A stretch of DNA of 46,011 bases from Bacteroidales bacterium (GCA_028702535.1 JAQVOR010000009.1:1-46011), one strand, 5' to 3'. Counted from the stretch's first letter, positions 1-9,082 are shown. Made by a program: numbers and translations. The notes: a model not told the origin generated them from the sequence alone.

Positions 1-252
1 TAATATTGGTAAAGCTATAGTAACCAGTTTCTTACAAGTCCCGTATGGGACAATACATTTTGAAAATAGCACAAGTTCTAAAGTAGTGTTTAGCAAAAAC
101 AAAACCGACTAAACGAATCCTAAACTTGTATAATTTAATATATTAATAAATAATGTGTCGTCTCATACGGGATTTGTAAAGCATTAACAGTTAAGGTTTT
201 AATTACATTGCGTCCTTTTGGGACTAACACCATAGATAATGAGTTTATTGTT
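1..252. repeat. Intergenic stretch with short GTCCC/GGGAC palindromes
   Basis: No gene is seen before the first coding region. Three short palindromes are present: GTCCCGTATGGGAC at 38-51, a degenerate relative (TCTCATACGGGAT) at 161-173, and GTCCTTTTGGGAC at 212-224. The first, read on the minus strand, and the second, read on the plus strand, share longer flanking similarity (about CATACGGGA followed by TTGTAA). They are therefore two inverted copies of one small dispersed element. Related copies lie at 3279-3339, on the other side of the next two genes. Confidence 0.6.
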
Positions 253-1332
253 TTACAATTCCTTAGGTTTGATTTTAATATTTGGCAAGATTTTTTTATA
301 CTCTAATTCAAAATTTGGAGTAAAAATATTTTTATTCAATTGATTTTTAATTTCCTTCATACTCCAGAACTTGACATCATCTACTTCATCATTTGGCTTA
401 AAATTTATTTCATTTATATCAGCCATAAAAACAAACACCAATTCCTTTTCAATATCCGACTGCCAAAAATACTTAGTTATAAAATTATGTTTAAGATTTT
501 TAAGTCCTAACTCCTCTTTGGTTTCACGTTTTAAGGCAGTTTCTATATCCTCACCAAGTGCAATATGACCACCAACAGCAGTATCCCATTTTTCGGGTTG
601 AACTAACTTGTTTTTATTACGTTTTTGCAACAAAACTTCGCCTTTATTATTAAATATATGCAAGTGAATCACTGGATGCAACTTCATTGAGCCATTATGA
701 GCCTCACTCCTAGTCATACGTCCAATTATTTTGCCGTCAGTATCAATTTCGGGTAAATATTCTTGTGTATTTTTCTTACGTGTCAATAAATTGTGCACAA
801 ATTCTATAAGCATTAAAACTCCAAAAACTATGTAAAATAATACTCCACTAATAAACGCCCAAGCCTCTTTGGACATAAAAAATGCTGAATAAAAAACAAG
901 AATAGTATGTCCTAAAAATATCCAAAACATTAGTTTAATAGTTCGAGTCATCATTCTTTGCTGCTCATCATTAAACTCAATTCCTTTCATATATCTTTGC
1001 GACATCATCATCATTATGTTTTTTGATGAGAAAGCTGACATACCAAGTATTCCGACAAGAATAAGCCCAATTACTCCAGGTTTGATTTTAAAGAAAATGT
1101 CGTTATGAAGTAATATCGAAACAAGTCCTAAAGCGACAATTAGCAAAGTATCGTAAAGCACAAATTTATCTAATCTTTTTTCTTTAAAATAAATTACGGC
1201 GAGTTGAACAATTCCAAATCCAGTTGCTACATATAAGCCAATCTCTGTTCCCCACAACTCATCAGCAACAATAAAAACCAGTAATGGTAATAATCCTGGC
1301 AAAAGAGTTTTAATTATCCCCGAAGCTTTCAT
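253..1332 (-). CDS. YciB/IspZ-like membrane domain fused to a Nudix hydrolase
   Basis: 359 residues. The first ~180 form several hydrophobic helices. Their pattern, including an LLHND motif followed by a K-x-K segment near residue 75, resembles the YciB/IspZ (septation protein A) family of inner-membrane proteins. A soluble Nudix domain follows from ~residue 215. Its Nudix box spans residues 255-277 (G-x5-E-x7-RE-x2-EE-x-G), so the metal-binding glutamates are intact. The domain resembles the IPP-isomerase-like/YfcD branch (LLQ-x-R, P-x-x-WD and GGH before the box). It would hydrolyse a nucleoside-diphosphate-type substrate at the cytoplasmic face of the membrane; the substrate is unknown. 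The gene is divergent from its right neighbour, with short spacing. The Nudix call is firm; the YciB call rests on pattern similarity only. Confidence 0.8.
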   Translation of the reverse strand: MKASGIIKTLLPGLLPLLVFIVADELWGTEIGLYVATGFGIVQLAVIYFKEKRLDKFVLYDTLLIVALGLVSILLHNDIFFKIKPGVIGLILVGILGMSAFSSKNIMMMMSQRYMKGIEFNDEQQRMMTRTIKLMFWIFLGHTILVFYSAFFMSKEAWAFISGVLFYIVFGVLMLIEFVHNLLTRKKNTQEYLPEIDTDGKIIGRMTRSEAHNGSMKLHPVIHLHIFNNKGEVLLQKRNKNKLVQPEKWDTAVGGHIALGEDIETALKRETKEELGLKNLKHNFITKYFWQSDIEKELVFVFMADINEINFKPNDEVDDVKFWSMKEIKNQLNKNIFTPNFELEYKKILPNIKIKPKEL

Positions 1333-1372
1333 ACCACAAAATTAAATTATAATTTGTTTCAAAAGAATAATT

Positions 1373-1401
1373 TTTGTTTTTATTTATATTTATTAAATTT
1401 G
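1373..1401 (+). promoter_or_regulatory. Bacteroidota-type promoter (TTTG-N17-TAAATTTG)
   Basis: TTTG at 1373-1376 is followed after 17 bases by TAAATTTG at 1394-1401, a perfect TAnnTTTG -7 box. The predicted transcript starts about 20 bases before the ATG at 1429. Seen in sequence; activity is inferred. Confidence 0.5.
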
Positions 1402-1428
1402 CTGTCTGAAATTTAAAGCAATAGAACC

Positions 1429-3255
1429 ATGAAAAGATTCTTAAAATTTCTTGCAAAGAATAGACAAATTCTATTTTTCATATTATTATTTGCTGGTGCT
1501 TGTCTTATTAGTACCGATATTTTTGCCCGCATGGGTGGAGCAGGCGGAAGCAATAACGGCGGCGGCGGTGGCGATGGTATAGGCGAGCTTATATTTATGA
1601 TATTCATGCTTTTACCTTTCCCTTTTAACTGGATAGTTGTAATTGGCTTGCTTATAGGAGTATTTGTTTATTCGAAACTCAAAAAACGAGGATCTATACT
1701 TAATAAAGTCCAGACATCTCAAATTCCTAGTAAAAAGAATGAAAAAGCACTTGCATCATTCAAATTATTACATCCTAATTTTGATGAAAATCAATTTCAT
1801 AATAAAGTAAAAACTGCATTTACCGACATTCAAAATGCCTGGGCAGCAAAAGATATAAACAGAGTACGCCGATTTATTACAGACGGAATGTATCAAAGGG
1901 TAAATACCCAGTTTAAAATGATGAATATTTTGGAGCAAAGAAATGAGATTGAAAAACTCACAATAAAATCCACAGTAATCGACAAAATTGAAAGTGACGG
2001 TTTATATGACATAATACATGTAGCTGTATTTGCAAGCATTAAAGATAAGTTCATCTCAGATAAATATACAAATTTGAGTACTGCTACATTTGAGGAATTT
2101 GTTGAATACTGGTCTTTTATTCGCAAAATTTCTGCTAAAGGGACAGATATGTACTCTACTTATAATTGTCCGAACTGTGGTGGCGATCTTTCTGGAGCGA
2201 ATCTAAGCGATGTAAGTAAATGCCCTTATTGTGGTACATTTACAAATAGTGGAGAATTTGACTGGGTACTCGCCGAAATTACTCAAGCCGACGATTACGC
2301 TACTACCAACCATTTGCACAATCTTAGCGATACTCTTGCCAATAAAATAGAAGATATCTTAGATACAGATGAAGACTTTTCTGTTCAGTTAATTGAAGAT
2401 AAAGCAAGTAATGGCTATCTACAAATACAGACAGCAAGAGTAATGAAAAATCCAAAAATAACTCGCCGTTTTGTAAGTGATGAGTATTACAACAAACTTG
2501 AGAATTTATTAAAGTCTGAGGAGCATTTTGTGTATAATCGTATATTTATAAATGATGTTACATTAATAGGTGCATTGCAAAATGAAAATAAAAACATACT
2601 TGCACTTGCAATTAAATCATCTTTTCAGCGAGTTAAAATTATAGATGGTAAAGCTCAATTGCTGGATTTTACTATAACAAGTAAAAACGAAGTACTGATG
2701 ATGAGCAAGGATATTGCCAGCGGAGAAAACAAAGGTTCTGTTTATGCACAGCAATGTCCGTCATGCGGTGGCATTATCTCTGATACAACAGATATTAATT
2801 GTCCATATTGTGGTAACTTGCTTAATAGTACAAAAAACGAGTGGATTATTACAGATATTATGAGCCAAGAAGAGTATCTCAATTATTATAAAGCAAACGC
2901 AAGTCTTTTTGTTGCGAATGTCAATCCTAAGAAACTTGATGCTACATACAAAGTTAGAGACTATGCTTTTAACAATGTTCTAATTATGGTTGCTGCCGAC
3001 GGAGTTTTTGATAATGAAGAAATGGACTTTGTTAATAAACTGGCAAAAAAATGGGGATATGCTCCATCAAAACTTGCGGGTATGCTTGATATGGCTAAAA
3101 ATAATCAACTTGTAATTAGAATGCCAGAAAAGAGTAAAGATCGTGATAAGATTTATAAACTCATGTATAAAGCAGCAAGTATAGACGGCTATATTTCGCC
3201 AGAGGAACAAAGTTTACTTGATAACATTAAAAAAGAGTACTTGGAGCAGGATTAA
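1429..3255 (+). CDS. Membrane protein with Tim44-like domain, two zinc ribbons and TerB-like C-terminus
   Basis: 608 residues. Order of parts: an N-terminal hydrophobic segment (~12-32, cleavable signal or membrane anchor), a Gly-rich linker (~36-50), and a second membrane segment (~53-83). Next comes a Tim44/Mba1-like domain (~105-235) with a zinc ribbon: CPNC at ~247 and CPYC at ~265. A second similar domain is followed by another ribbon (CPSC ~443, CPYC ~458). The C-terminal ~100 residues contain acidic EF-like motifs (AADGVFDNEE, SIDGYISPEE) typical of TerB-like domains. The family is a known but uncharacterised group of bacterial TIM44-like/TerB proteins. The repeated domain-plus-ribbon layout suggests an internal duplication. 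A role in binding partners or metal at the membrane is only inferred. It has its own promoter and no operon partner. Confidence 0.75.
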   Translation: MKRFLKFLAKNRQILFFILLFAGACLISTDIFARMGGAGGSNNGGGGGDGIGELIFMIFMLLPFPFNWIVVIGLLIGVFVYSKLKKRGSILNKVQTSQIPSKKNEKALASFKLLHPNFDENQFHNKVKTAFTDIQNAWAAKDINRVRRFITDGMYQRVNTQFKMMNILEQRNEIEKLTIKSTVIDKIESDGLYDIIHVAVFASIKDKFISDKYTNLSTATFEEFVEYWSFIRKISAKGTDMYSTYNCPNCGGDLSGANLSDVSKCPYCGTFTNSGEFDWVLAEITQADDYATTNHLHNLSDTLANKIEDILDTDEDFSVQLIEDKASNGYLQIQTARVMKNPKITRRFVSDEYYNKLENLLKSEEHFVYNRIFINDVTLIGALQNENKNILALAIKSSFQRVKIIDGKAQLLDFTITSKNEVLMMSKDIASGENKGSVYAQQCPSCGGIISDTTDINCPYCGNLLNSTKNEWIITDIMSQEEYLNYYKANASLFVANVNPKKLDATYKVRDYAFNNVLIMVAADGVFDNEEMDFVNKLAKKWGYAPSKLAGMLDMAKNNQLVIRMPEKSKDRDKIYKLMYKAASIDGYISPEEQSLLDNIKKEYLEQD

Positions 3256-3278
3256 AGATTTACAAAATATTATATATC

Positions 3279-3339
3279 ATCCCTACGGGATTTATATTTC
3301 TTTTATCTTTCGATTACCAACATCACGTCCCTACGGGAC
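3279..3339. repeat. Two CCCTACGGG palindromes
   Basis: ATCCCTACGGGAT (3279-3291) and GTCCCTACGGGAC (3327-3339) are perfect 5-bp-arm palindromes with a TAC loop, 35 bases apart, just after the stop of the preceding gene. They match the style of the elements at 38-224. The rest of the gap up to 3635 (about 300 bases) shows no gene I can support. Confidence 0.6.
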
Positions 3340-3635
3340 TACGGCTATCAAACAGTGTCCTGTCCACAGAGTGAACTTACCAAAATGAACTTTTCGCCAT
3401 GAAGTCAAAACAATCAAATATCGATAAGTTAAACTACGAAAATTAAACCAAAAAATCCTGTAAGCAATGGTGTTGCATGTTTTATTATTTATCTAACCCA
3501 ATAGCACCGACAAAGTTTTCAATTCAGTTAGACGAAATAATTCAAACCTGAGTATTACAATAGTTTTATCGGACAACAGTGATTTGAAAATTATATTTCA
3601 ATAGTTTTTTTGACAAACAACAACTCATAAACCAA

Positions 3636-3818
3636 TTATTTGTTTCGTAAATATATTAAAAATAATTCTGCACAAGCTTTGGCATCACTCAACGCGTCAT
3701 GATGACTTAAGTGAATTTTATAATTATTACATAGCGAAGCAAGATTATTTTTAAAAATCCGATATGTGCATTGTTTATCATAATTATGAGCTTGCATCCC
3801 ATAATATGCCTTAAACAA
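3636..3818 (-). pseudogene. C-terminal remnant of a DnaQ-like 3'-5' exonuclease
   Basis: A 60-codon open frame ends in HHDALSDAKACAELFL. This matches the Exo III motif (H-D-A-x-x-D-A) of DEDDh exonucleases such as the DNA polymerase III epsilon subunit. The first ~100 residues of the family, carrying the DxE and later Asp motifs, are missing. The only available start is a TTG next to the terminator hairpin at 3821-3844, and the frame runs into that hairpin. I read it as a truncated relic left by a deletion or insertion. Too short to be catalytic. Confidence 0.6.
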
Positions 3819-3844
3819 AAGCCGTCTGCAAGTTAGCAGACGGC
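3811..3844 (-). terminator. Rho-independent terminator of the T9SS-cargo gene
   Basis: A perfect 9-bp stem, GCCGTCTGC (3821-3829) / GCAGACGGC (3836-3844), has a 6-base loop. On the minus strand it is followed by a T-rich run (TTTTGTTTAA). It sits 16 bases after the stop of the minus-strand gene at 3860. Confidence 0.85.
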
Positions 3845-3859
3845 TATATAAAGCGGCGA

Positions 3860-5935
3860 TTACTGTATTTTTGTAAATTTATTTATACTTAAACCTTCTT
3901 CTGTTTCAATTTTGATTATAAACAATCCGTTCTCCAATTCAGACACATCAATGTCGTTTTGAGTACTCCCCTTTTTAACGATTTGTCCAGCAGCATTAAA
4001 AATTGAAAACTGCACTTCTTTATCAATATCAAGGATTAATTTATTAGTAACAGGGTTTGGATAAGTATTTGTTTTTACCAAGTTGAGATTATCAATATTA
4101 CTTCCTTGCCAGCCATCAAACCATCTGTAAGTACGATTTAATAGATCGTTACGGGCATCAATATTTTGAATTTGCTCGATTCCAAAAGCGAAATAAGCAA
4201 TTTTTGATTTTCCTTTATAACTTTTTACTGCTGCTGCTTTTCCATCAGGATAAAACAAGACTTCGGCAGCGTCACCATAATTTTTAATAGCATCGGGAGA
4301 AAAGTTACCTCCGTAAGCATCAAACAAAGCTACTTGGGATATTCCGCTATAAATTGAATCCTCCGTAGCATTTATTACATTATTTTGTGCATCTCCCTCA
4401 TTACGAAAGCTGGATGACAAATAATTTTGGAAAAACAGTTTTTGTGTTATTGAGGTAGAATAGCCATTAGATCTATAAATATCCTGACCAATATCCTGAC
4501 CAGCCATCAACAAGTTTCCTCCTGCGTCAATAAAATCTATTAAAACATTTGTTTGTTCAATAGTTAACACAGGTAGTGTACCACCGACATTAAAGTAAAT
4601 ATTTTTAACATTATCAAGTAATCCATACTCGACTGCTTGTTCAAGAGTATATCCTGGAATTGCACCAACAGAAGTACATCCTGCTTCATTTAATCCTATT
4701 TTATATAATTCTGCATACTCATCGCTTGTAATATTATTAATACTCCCCGATCCGTTAATAATCAGATTATCAACCCCTGATACCACAAAAACCTCTACAA
4801 TCTTTTCATTATTTTGTTTAGTACCGCTACTTTCTATAGTCAAGACACAATGAGCCACCCCTGGATTCTCATTTGGAGTAACACTAATCTTAACATTTTT
4901 TACTTCGTCAGCAAGCATATTGATATTTGCCGTTTCTGTAAAAACTTCTTGGTTAACTGTAAAATTAATTTCCCAAGCATCTGGAGCATCATACGATAAG
5001 CTTAATATCATATTTTGTTCCTCTGGAATACCATTAATTAATGTAAGATCAAAATCGGAGCTTTGTCCAGCTTCGCCAGCCTGTAAGTGATTATCAGTAA
5101 ATAGACGTCCAAAGTCTGGTTCAATTTCTCCGTTATGCCAACCAAAAATCACAGGCACTTCAGCACCTGTTATAACCTCTTGCCTAGTTTCAGTAATAAA
5201 TGCAACAACAGAGCAATTTTCGGCCACAAAGTCATCCTCCAAAACATAAGTATAAGTTCGATTAATGAGACTTCCCTGTTCGATATTCTCAATTTCATCG
5301 CCCCACTGTCCGGTAACCAAATGTCTTAATATATGTTTATGGTTATATGACGAGCTTGCTCCTGCCTGATAACCAATAACATTACTTTCGAGAATTGCCA
5401 CTTGAATAAAATTTGATTCCAGCCCAAAAGGTAAGCCTTCGACATAAAATGCTTCAACGGTAATTGAGACTTCACGAGTTTCTGAATCATAGGTTGTTGA
5501 CAAACCTACATTAACAGGAGATGCCTGCTCCAAAATTCGTTCGGCAGCTTGTGCCCATTTAGCATTATACAAAGCAGTACCTCCACCTTCAGTTAAATCA
5601 GCAAATAGATGTCTGTTAATGGTTGCTGAAGGGTATCCTCCCAAATTTGTCTGTCCCTGAAGAGCACTACCAAATGATGTTCTAAAGTCGGGTTGTCCTG
5701 TATTTGGAGCTGCATAAGACCCATTGTGTATATTAATAATAAATGCTTTTCCTGGATTATTGCTAACAATATTTTCAGCAGCCGTATGTCCATAAGGACA
5801 AGAAGGACAATTTATGCCAGTATATTCTTCCAATATAACCGCTTTCTTTTGAGGACGTGTTGTTACAATATCCTGAGCTATCATTACACTAGGAAATATA
5901 GTTGCAATCAAGCTCCATAATAATATTTTTTTCAT
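3860..5935 (-). CDS. Secreted Omp28-like protein with T9SS sorting domain
   Basis: About 691 residues from the chosen ATG at 5935. The frame stays open upstream to 5998, but only the 5935 start gives a standard signal peptide (MKKILLWSLIATIFPSVMIA, cleavage near AQD). The N-terminal third has an Omp28-like, thioredoxin-fold look: an EEYTGINCPSCPYG segment with a CPSC pair, then a fasting-to-NIHNG strand, as in Omp28-related outer-membrane proteins. The middle is Ig-like and ThuA/gutA-like beta structure. The last ~75 residues (YPNPVTN, IFNAAGQIVKKG, ENGLFIIKI, KF at the end) form a type A T9SS C-terminal sorting domain. The protein should be exported by Sec, pass the outer membrane by T9SS and be anchored or released at the cell surface. 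Substrate or partner unknown. Confidence 0.88.
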   Translation of the reverse strand: MKKILLWSLIATIFPSVMIAQDIVTTRPQKKAVILEEYTGINCPSCPYGHTAAENIVSNNPGKAFIINIHNGSYAAPNTGQPDFRTSFGSALQGQTNLGGYPSATINRHLFADLTEGGGTALYNAKWAQAAERILEQASPVNVGLSTTYDSETREVSITVEAFYVEGLPFGLESNFIQVAILESNVIGYQAGASSSYNHKHILRHLVTGQWGDEIENIEQGSLINRTYTYVLEDDFVAENCSVVAFITETRQEVITGAEVPVIFGWHNGEIEPDFGRLFTDNHLQAGEAGQSSDFDLTLINGIPEEQNMILSLSYDAPDAWEINFTVNQEVFTETANINMLADEVKNVKISVTPNENPGVAHCVLTIESSGTKQNNEKIVEVFVVSGVDNLIINGSGSINNITSDEYAELYKIGLNEAGCTSVGAIPGYTLEQAVEYGLLDNVKNIYFNVGGTLPVLTIEQTNVLIDFIDAGGNLLMAGQDIGQDIYRSNGYSTSITQKLFFQNYLSSSFRNEGDAQNNVINATEDSIYSGISQVALFDAYGGNFSPDAIKNYGDAAEVLFYPDGKAAAVKSYKGKSKIAYFAFGIEQIQNIDARNDLLNRTYRWFDGWQGSNIDNLNLVKTNTYPNPVTNKLILDIDKEVQFSIFNAAGQIVKKGSTQNDIDVSELENGLFIIKIETEEGLSINKFTKIQ

Positions 5936-5990
5936 ATATTTTAAATTTTTAGTTGATATATAAACTGTAAAACGCATAATATGGTTGCAA

Positions 5991-6551
5991 TTATTCAAAA
6001 GTTTTATTAAAAGCTATTTCCTCTATCTCTTTTCTTTCCCGTGGCATTTGCTCCATTTTAAAGATATCAAGCGGCAGATTTCCAGTCATACCTCCATATC
6101 CCATTGCAACCATTGTTACGGGTTCTAGTTTATCAGGAATTTTCAACAATTCTCGTGCTTTTGCAGCATCAAATCCGCCCATAATATGTAACGAAATACC
6201 CATCGATTCAGCCATAATCGACATATTTCCCATAGCGAGACCTAAGTCATGCCAAGCATGTTTATACACTTTTTCGTTATGTTCATATTTAAGTCTAGCC
6301 ATTGTAATCATCAGAACAGGAGCTGCCTTAGCCCATGCTTGATTAAATTCCTGCATTATACTCAACAGGGTTTCATACAATTCAGGATTTTTCTGTTTAT
6401 CTGCATATATAAATCTCCACGGCTGACCATTATAGGAGGATGCAGCCCACCGAGCAGCTTCAAACATTTTCAATAAATCCTCTTCGCTAATGTTTTTTTC
6501 AAGAAATCCTCTTGGGCTATGTCTCAATTTTATTAATTCCATCATTTCCAT
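5991..6551 (-). CDS. Nitroreductase-family FMN oxidoreductase
   Basis: 186 residues, the full length of a small NfsB/FRP-fold nitroreductase. Typical marks are RHSPRGF at residues 10-16 (the R-x-S-x-R FMN-phosphate site), AARWAASSYNGQPWRF (~32-47), and a C-terminal AMGYGG plus R-x-R-K stretch. It would use NAD(P)H and FMN to reduce nitro-aromatics or quinones in the cytoplasm; the physiological substrate is unknown. It lies 55 bases upstream of the T9SS-cargo gene on the same strand, but there is no functional reason to link them. Confidence 0.88.
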   Translation of the reverse strand: MEMMELIKLRHSPRGFLEKNISEEDLLKMFEAARWAASSYNGQPWRFIYADKQKNPELYETLLSIMQEFNQAWAKAAPVLMITMARLKYEHNEKVYKHAWHDLGLAMGNMSIMAESMGISLHIMGGFDAAKARELLKIPDKLEPVTMVAMGYGGMTGNLPLDIFKMEQMPRERKEIEEIAFNKTFE

Positions 6552-6580
6552 AATTGTTCACTTTTTATATTTTCAACTTT

Positions 6581-6588
6581 CAAAATTA
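6581..6588 (-). promoter_or_regulatory. -7 box TAATTTTG upstream of the nitroreductase gene
   Basis: Minus-strand TAATTTTG matches TAnnTTTG exactly and lies 30 bases before the ATG. No good -33 TTTG was found at normal spacing, so this is a partial match. Confidence 0.35.
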
Positions 6589-6890
6589 GTAAAAATAATA
6601 GTCTATTAACTTAAATAACAGTTTTTATACCAATTATGTTGAAATATTTTAGTAAAACATAAGAACTGTGATGCAAATTATTTTAATATTATCTATCAAA
6701 TCTGCAATATTTTTTTCTCATTAAATCATTGACAAACAATTATTTAGATAAACAGGAGTTCACTGTTACGGCAAATATTTTAAAGTTGGTATCCCTTAAA
6801 TAATGTATAGTTTATAATATGTTATTTTAATAAAATCTTAAAATTCCTTTAAACCTGTCAATAAACATTTTCATAATTAAATATTTTTTT

Positions 6891-6898
6891 TAATTTTG
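6891..6898 (+). promoter_or_regulatory. -7 box TAATTTTG upstream of the kor operon
   Basis: TAATTTTG matches TAnnTTTG and sits 37 bases before the first ATG of the operon. No clear -33 TTTG is present at 17-23 bases. The rest of the 383-base divergent gap 6552-6934 is AT-rich, and I see nothing else defined in it. Confidence 0.4.
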
Positions 6899-6934
6899 GG
6901 GAGAATAAATAATATTTATTAAAACAATATAGTT

Positions 6935-7162
6935 ATGGCAAAAATCAGAGGAGCTATTTTAGTTGACGTTGAGGCGTGTAAAGGCTGTGGTGTTTGTATC
7001 CCTGCTTGTCCTCAAGACGTTCTGGACTTAGCAAAAGAAGTAAATGGTAAGGGATATAATTACTCTTACATGAAAAATCCAGAGGCATGTATAGGTTGTG
7101 CAAACTGTGCAATTGTATGTCCTGATGGTGTAATATCTGTTTATAAGGTAAAAGTGGCCTGA
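6935..7162 (+). CDS. korD: 2-oxoacid:ferredoxin oxidoreductase, ferredoxin (delta) subunit
   Basis: 75 residues with two complete [4Fe-4S] binding motifs: CKGCGVCIPACPQ near residue 16 and CIGCANCAIVCP near residue 50. This is a bacterial 2x[4Fe-4S] ferredoxin. Position as first gene of a four-gene operon with alpha, beta and gamma subunits of a pyruvate/2-oxoglutarate-type oxidoreductase identifies it as the electron-transferring delta subunit. The next gene begins 26 bases after its stop. Confidence 0.9.
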   Translation: MAKIRGAILVDVEACKGCGVCIPACPQDVLDLAKEVNGKGYNYSYMKNPEACIGCANCAIVCPDGVISVYKVKVA

Positions 7163-7188
7163 TTTAATCACATAAAAAATTAGAAAAA

Positions 7189-8274
7189 ATGGAAAAAGAA
7201 CTAAGGTTAATGAAAGGTAATGAAGCGATAGCAGAAGCTGCTATACGCTCTGGGGCAGACGCTTATTTCGGATACCCAATTACTCCCCAGTCGGAGGTAA
7301 TTGAGTATTTGATGGCGGAAAAGCCTCACGAGAGAACAGGAATGGTAGTTTTACAGGCAGAAAGTGAAGTTGCTGCCATAAACATGGTTTATGGTGCTGC
7401 TGGTTGCGGACGAATGGCAATGACTTCGTCTTCTAGCCCTGGTGTCAGTTTAAAACAAGAGGGAATCTCATATATTGCAGGAGCTGAATTACCATGTTTA
7501 ATAGTAAACGTAGTTAGAGCAGGTCCTGGTTTAGGAACTATCCAACCAGCACAGTCTGACTATTTTCAGTCAACTAAAGGTGGAGGACATGGTGATTACA
7601 GACTTATTGTTTTAGCACCGGCATCTGTTCAAGAAATGTACGATTTCGTAGAATTAGGATTTGAATTAGCATTCAAATATCGCAACCCAGTTATGATTCA
7701 ATCTGATGGTATTATTGGTCAGATGATGGAAAAAGTTGTGATTGGTCCTCAAAAACAAAGAAGGACACCTGAAGAAATCATCAAACAATGTCCTTGGGCT
7801 ACAGTAGGAAAACCTACCACAAGAGAGCGTAATATAATTACATCTTTGGATCTTGTTGCGGCTAAACAAGAAGAGTTTAACTTAAAACTCATAAAAAAAT
7901 ACAAAGAGGTAAAAGAAAATGAAGTTAGATATGAGTTAATAAATACAGAAGATGCCGATTACATTCTAGTTGCTTACGGTTCATCAGCACGTCTAAGCAT
8001 GAAAGCCATGGATTTGCTACGAGCTAAAGGGATTAAAGTTGGTATTTTACGATTAATCACACTTTATCCATATCCGACAAAAATTATTGGAGAATTAACT
8101 AAAAAAGTTAAAGGTTTTCTTGCAGTAGAGATGAGTGCAGGACAAATGGTTGAAGATTTACAGCTTGCTGTACAATTTAAAAAACCAGTTGCTCATTTTG
8201 GTCGTCTTGGTGGAGTAATTCCTGCACCAGAAGAGATTGTAGAAGCTTTAGAACAAAAAATAATAGGAGGTTAA
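7189..8274 (+). CDS. korA: 2-oxoacid:ferredoxin oxidoreductase, alpha subunit (KorA/VorB type)
   Basis: 361 residues. The start (KGNEAIAEAAIRSGADAYFG, then YPITPQSEV) is the typical pyrimidine-binding domain of the PFOR superfamily alpha chain. Conserved glutamate E-x-E-x-A-A-I (QAESEVAAINM) and GPGLGTIQPAQSDY follow. The C-terminal third is the transketolase-C-like domain (VAYGSSAR, VGILRLITLYPYP). The complex oxidatively decarboxylates a 2-oxoacid to acyl-CoA and CO2 while reducing ferredoxin. Length and sequence fit both 2-oxoglutarate (KorA) and branched-chain (VorB) subfamilies, so the substrate is left open. Confidence 0.9.
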   Translation: MEKELRLMKGNEAIAEAAIRSGADAYFGYPITPQSEVIEYLMAEKPHERTGMVVLQAESEVAAINMVYGAAGCGRMAMTSSSSPGVSLKQEGISYIAGAELPCLIVNVVRAGPGLGTIQPAQSDYFQSTKGGGHGDYRLIVLAPASVQEMYDFVELGFELAFKYRNPVMIQSDGIIGQMMEKVVIGPQKQRRTPEEIIKQCPWATVGKPTTRERNIITSLDLVAAKQEEFNLKLIKKYKEVKENEVRYELINTEDADYILVAYGSSARLSMKAMDLLRAKGIKVGILRLITLYPYPTKIIGELTKKVKGFLAVEMSAGQMVEDLQLAVQFKKPVAHFGRLGGVIPAPEEIVEALEQKIIGG

Positions 8275-8277
8275 ATC

Positions 8278-9066
8278 ATGGCAGAAATCACAATACAAGA
8301 TATCATAAAAAAAGAAAACCTTGTTTATACAAAGAGCAAGGTTATGACAGATGCTACTTTAAGCTATTGTCCGGGATGTGGTCATGGTACTGCTCACCGT
8401 CTTATTGCAGAGGTAATAGAAGAAATGGACATTCAGAGTCAAACCGTAGGTGTTTGCCCAGTTGGTTGTTCTGTTTTAATGTATAATTTTCTTGATTTGG
8501 ACATGCAGCAAGCCGCACACGGAAGAGCACCTGCTGTTGCAACTGCAATCAAGCGCTTAATGCCCGAGAAATTCGTATTTACTTATCAGGGAGATGGCGA
8601 CTTAGCTGCTATCGGAACTGCCGAGACCATTCACGCATGTAACCGAGGCGAAAATATTGTAATTATTTTTGTAAATAACGGTATTTATGGAATGACAGGT
8701 GGTCAAATGGCTCCAACTACACTTAAAGGAATGCCTTCATCAACTTGCCCTTACGGAAGAGATATTGAAATGATGGGTAATCCACTAAAAATGACAGAAC
8801 TTGTTGCACAACTTGCTGGAACATACTACGTAACTCGTCAAAGTGTTCATTCACCACGCAATGTACGTAGAGCGAAAAAAGCAATTCGCTTGGCTTTTGA
8901 AAATCAAAAGCTAAAAAGAGGTGTATCGTTCGTTGAGATAGTTTCTAACTGTAACTCAGGCTGGAAATTACCTCCTGTAAAAGCAAACGAATGGATGGAA
9001 GAAAATATGTTCCCGTTTTATCCACTTGGAGACATTAAAGTGGACGGTGAAATTGTTAGTAAATAA
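8278..9066 (+). CDS. korB: 2-oxoacid:ferredoxin oxidoreductase, beta (TPP-binding) subunit
   Basis: 262 residues. YCPGCGHG (~residue 31) is the start of the beta-chain fold. The thiamin-diphosphate/Mg motif is complete: GDGDLAAIG at ~97 followed by NNGIYGMTGGQ at ~130. It begins three bases after the alpha-subunit stop, so translation is probably coupled. It carries the catalytic thiamin diphosphate; the TPP-riboswitch receptor at 12-14.7 kb would help supply that cofactor. The substrate is not fixed by sequence (2-oxoglutarate or branched-chain 2-oxoacids). Confidence 0.92.
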   Translation: MAEITIQDIIKKENLVYTKSKVMTDATLSYCPGCGHGTAHRLIAEVIEEMDIQSQTVGVCPVGCSVLMYNFLDLDMQQAAHGRAPAVATAIKRLMPEKFVFTYQGDGDLAAIGTAETIHACNRGENIVIIFVNNGIYGMTGGQMAPTTLKGMPSSTCPYGRDIEMMGNPLKMTELVAQLAGTYYVTRQSVHSPRNVRRAKKAIRLAFENQKLKRGVSFVEIVSNCNSGWKLPPVKANEWMEENMFPFYPLGDIKVDGEIVSK

Positions 9067-9082
9067 TTAAAACGTAAAAATT

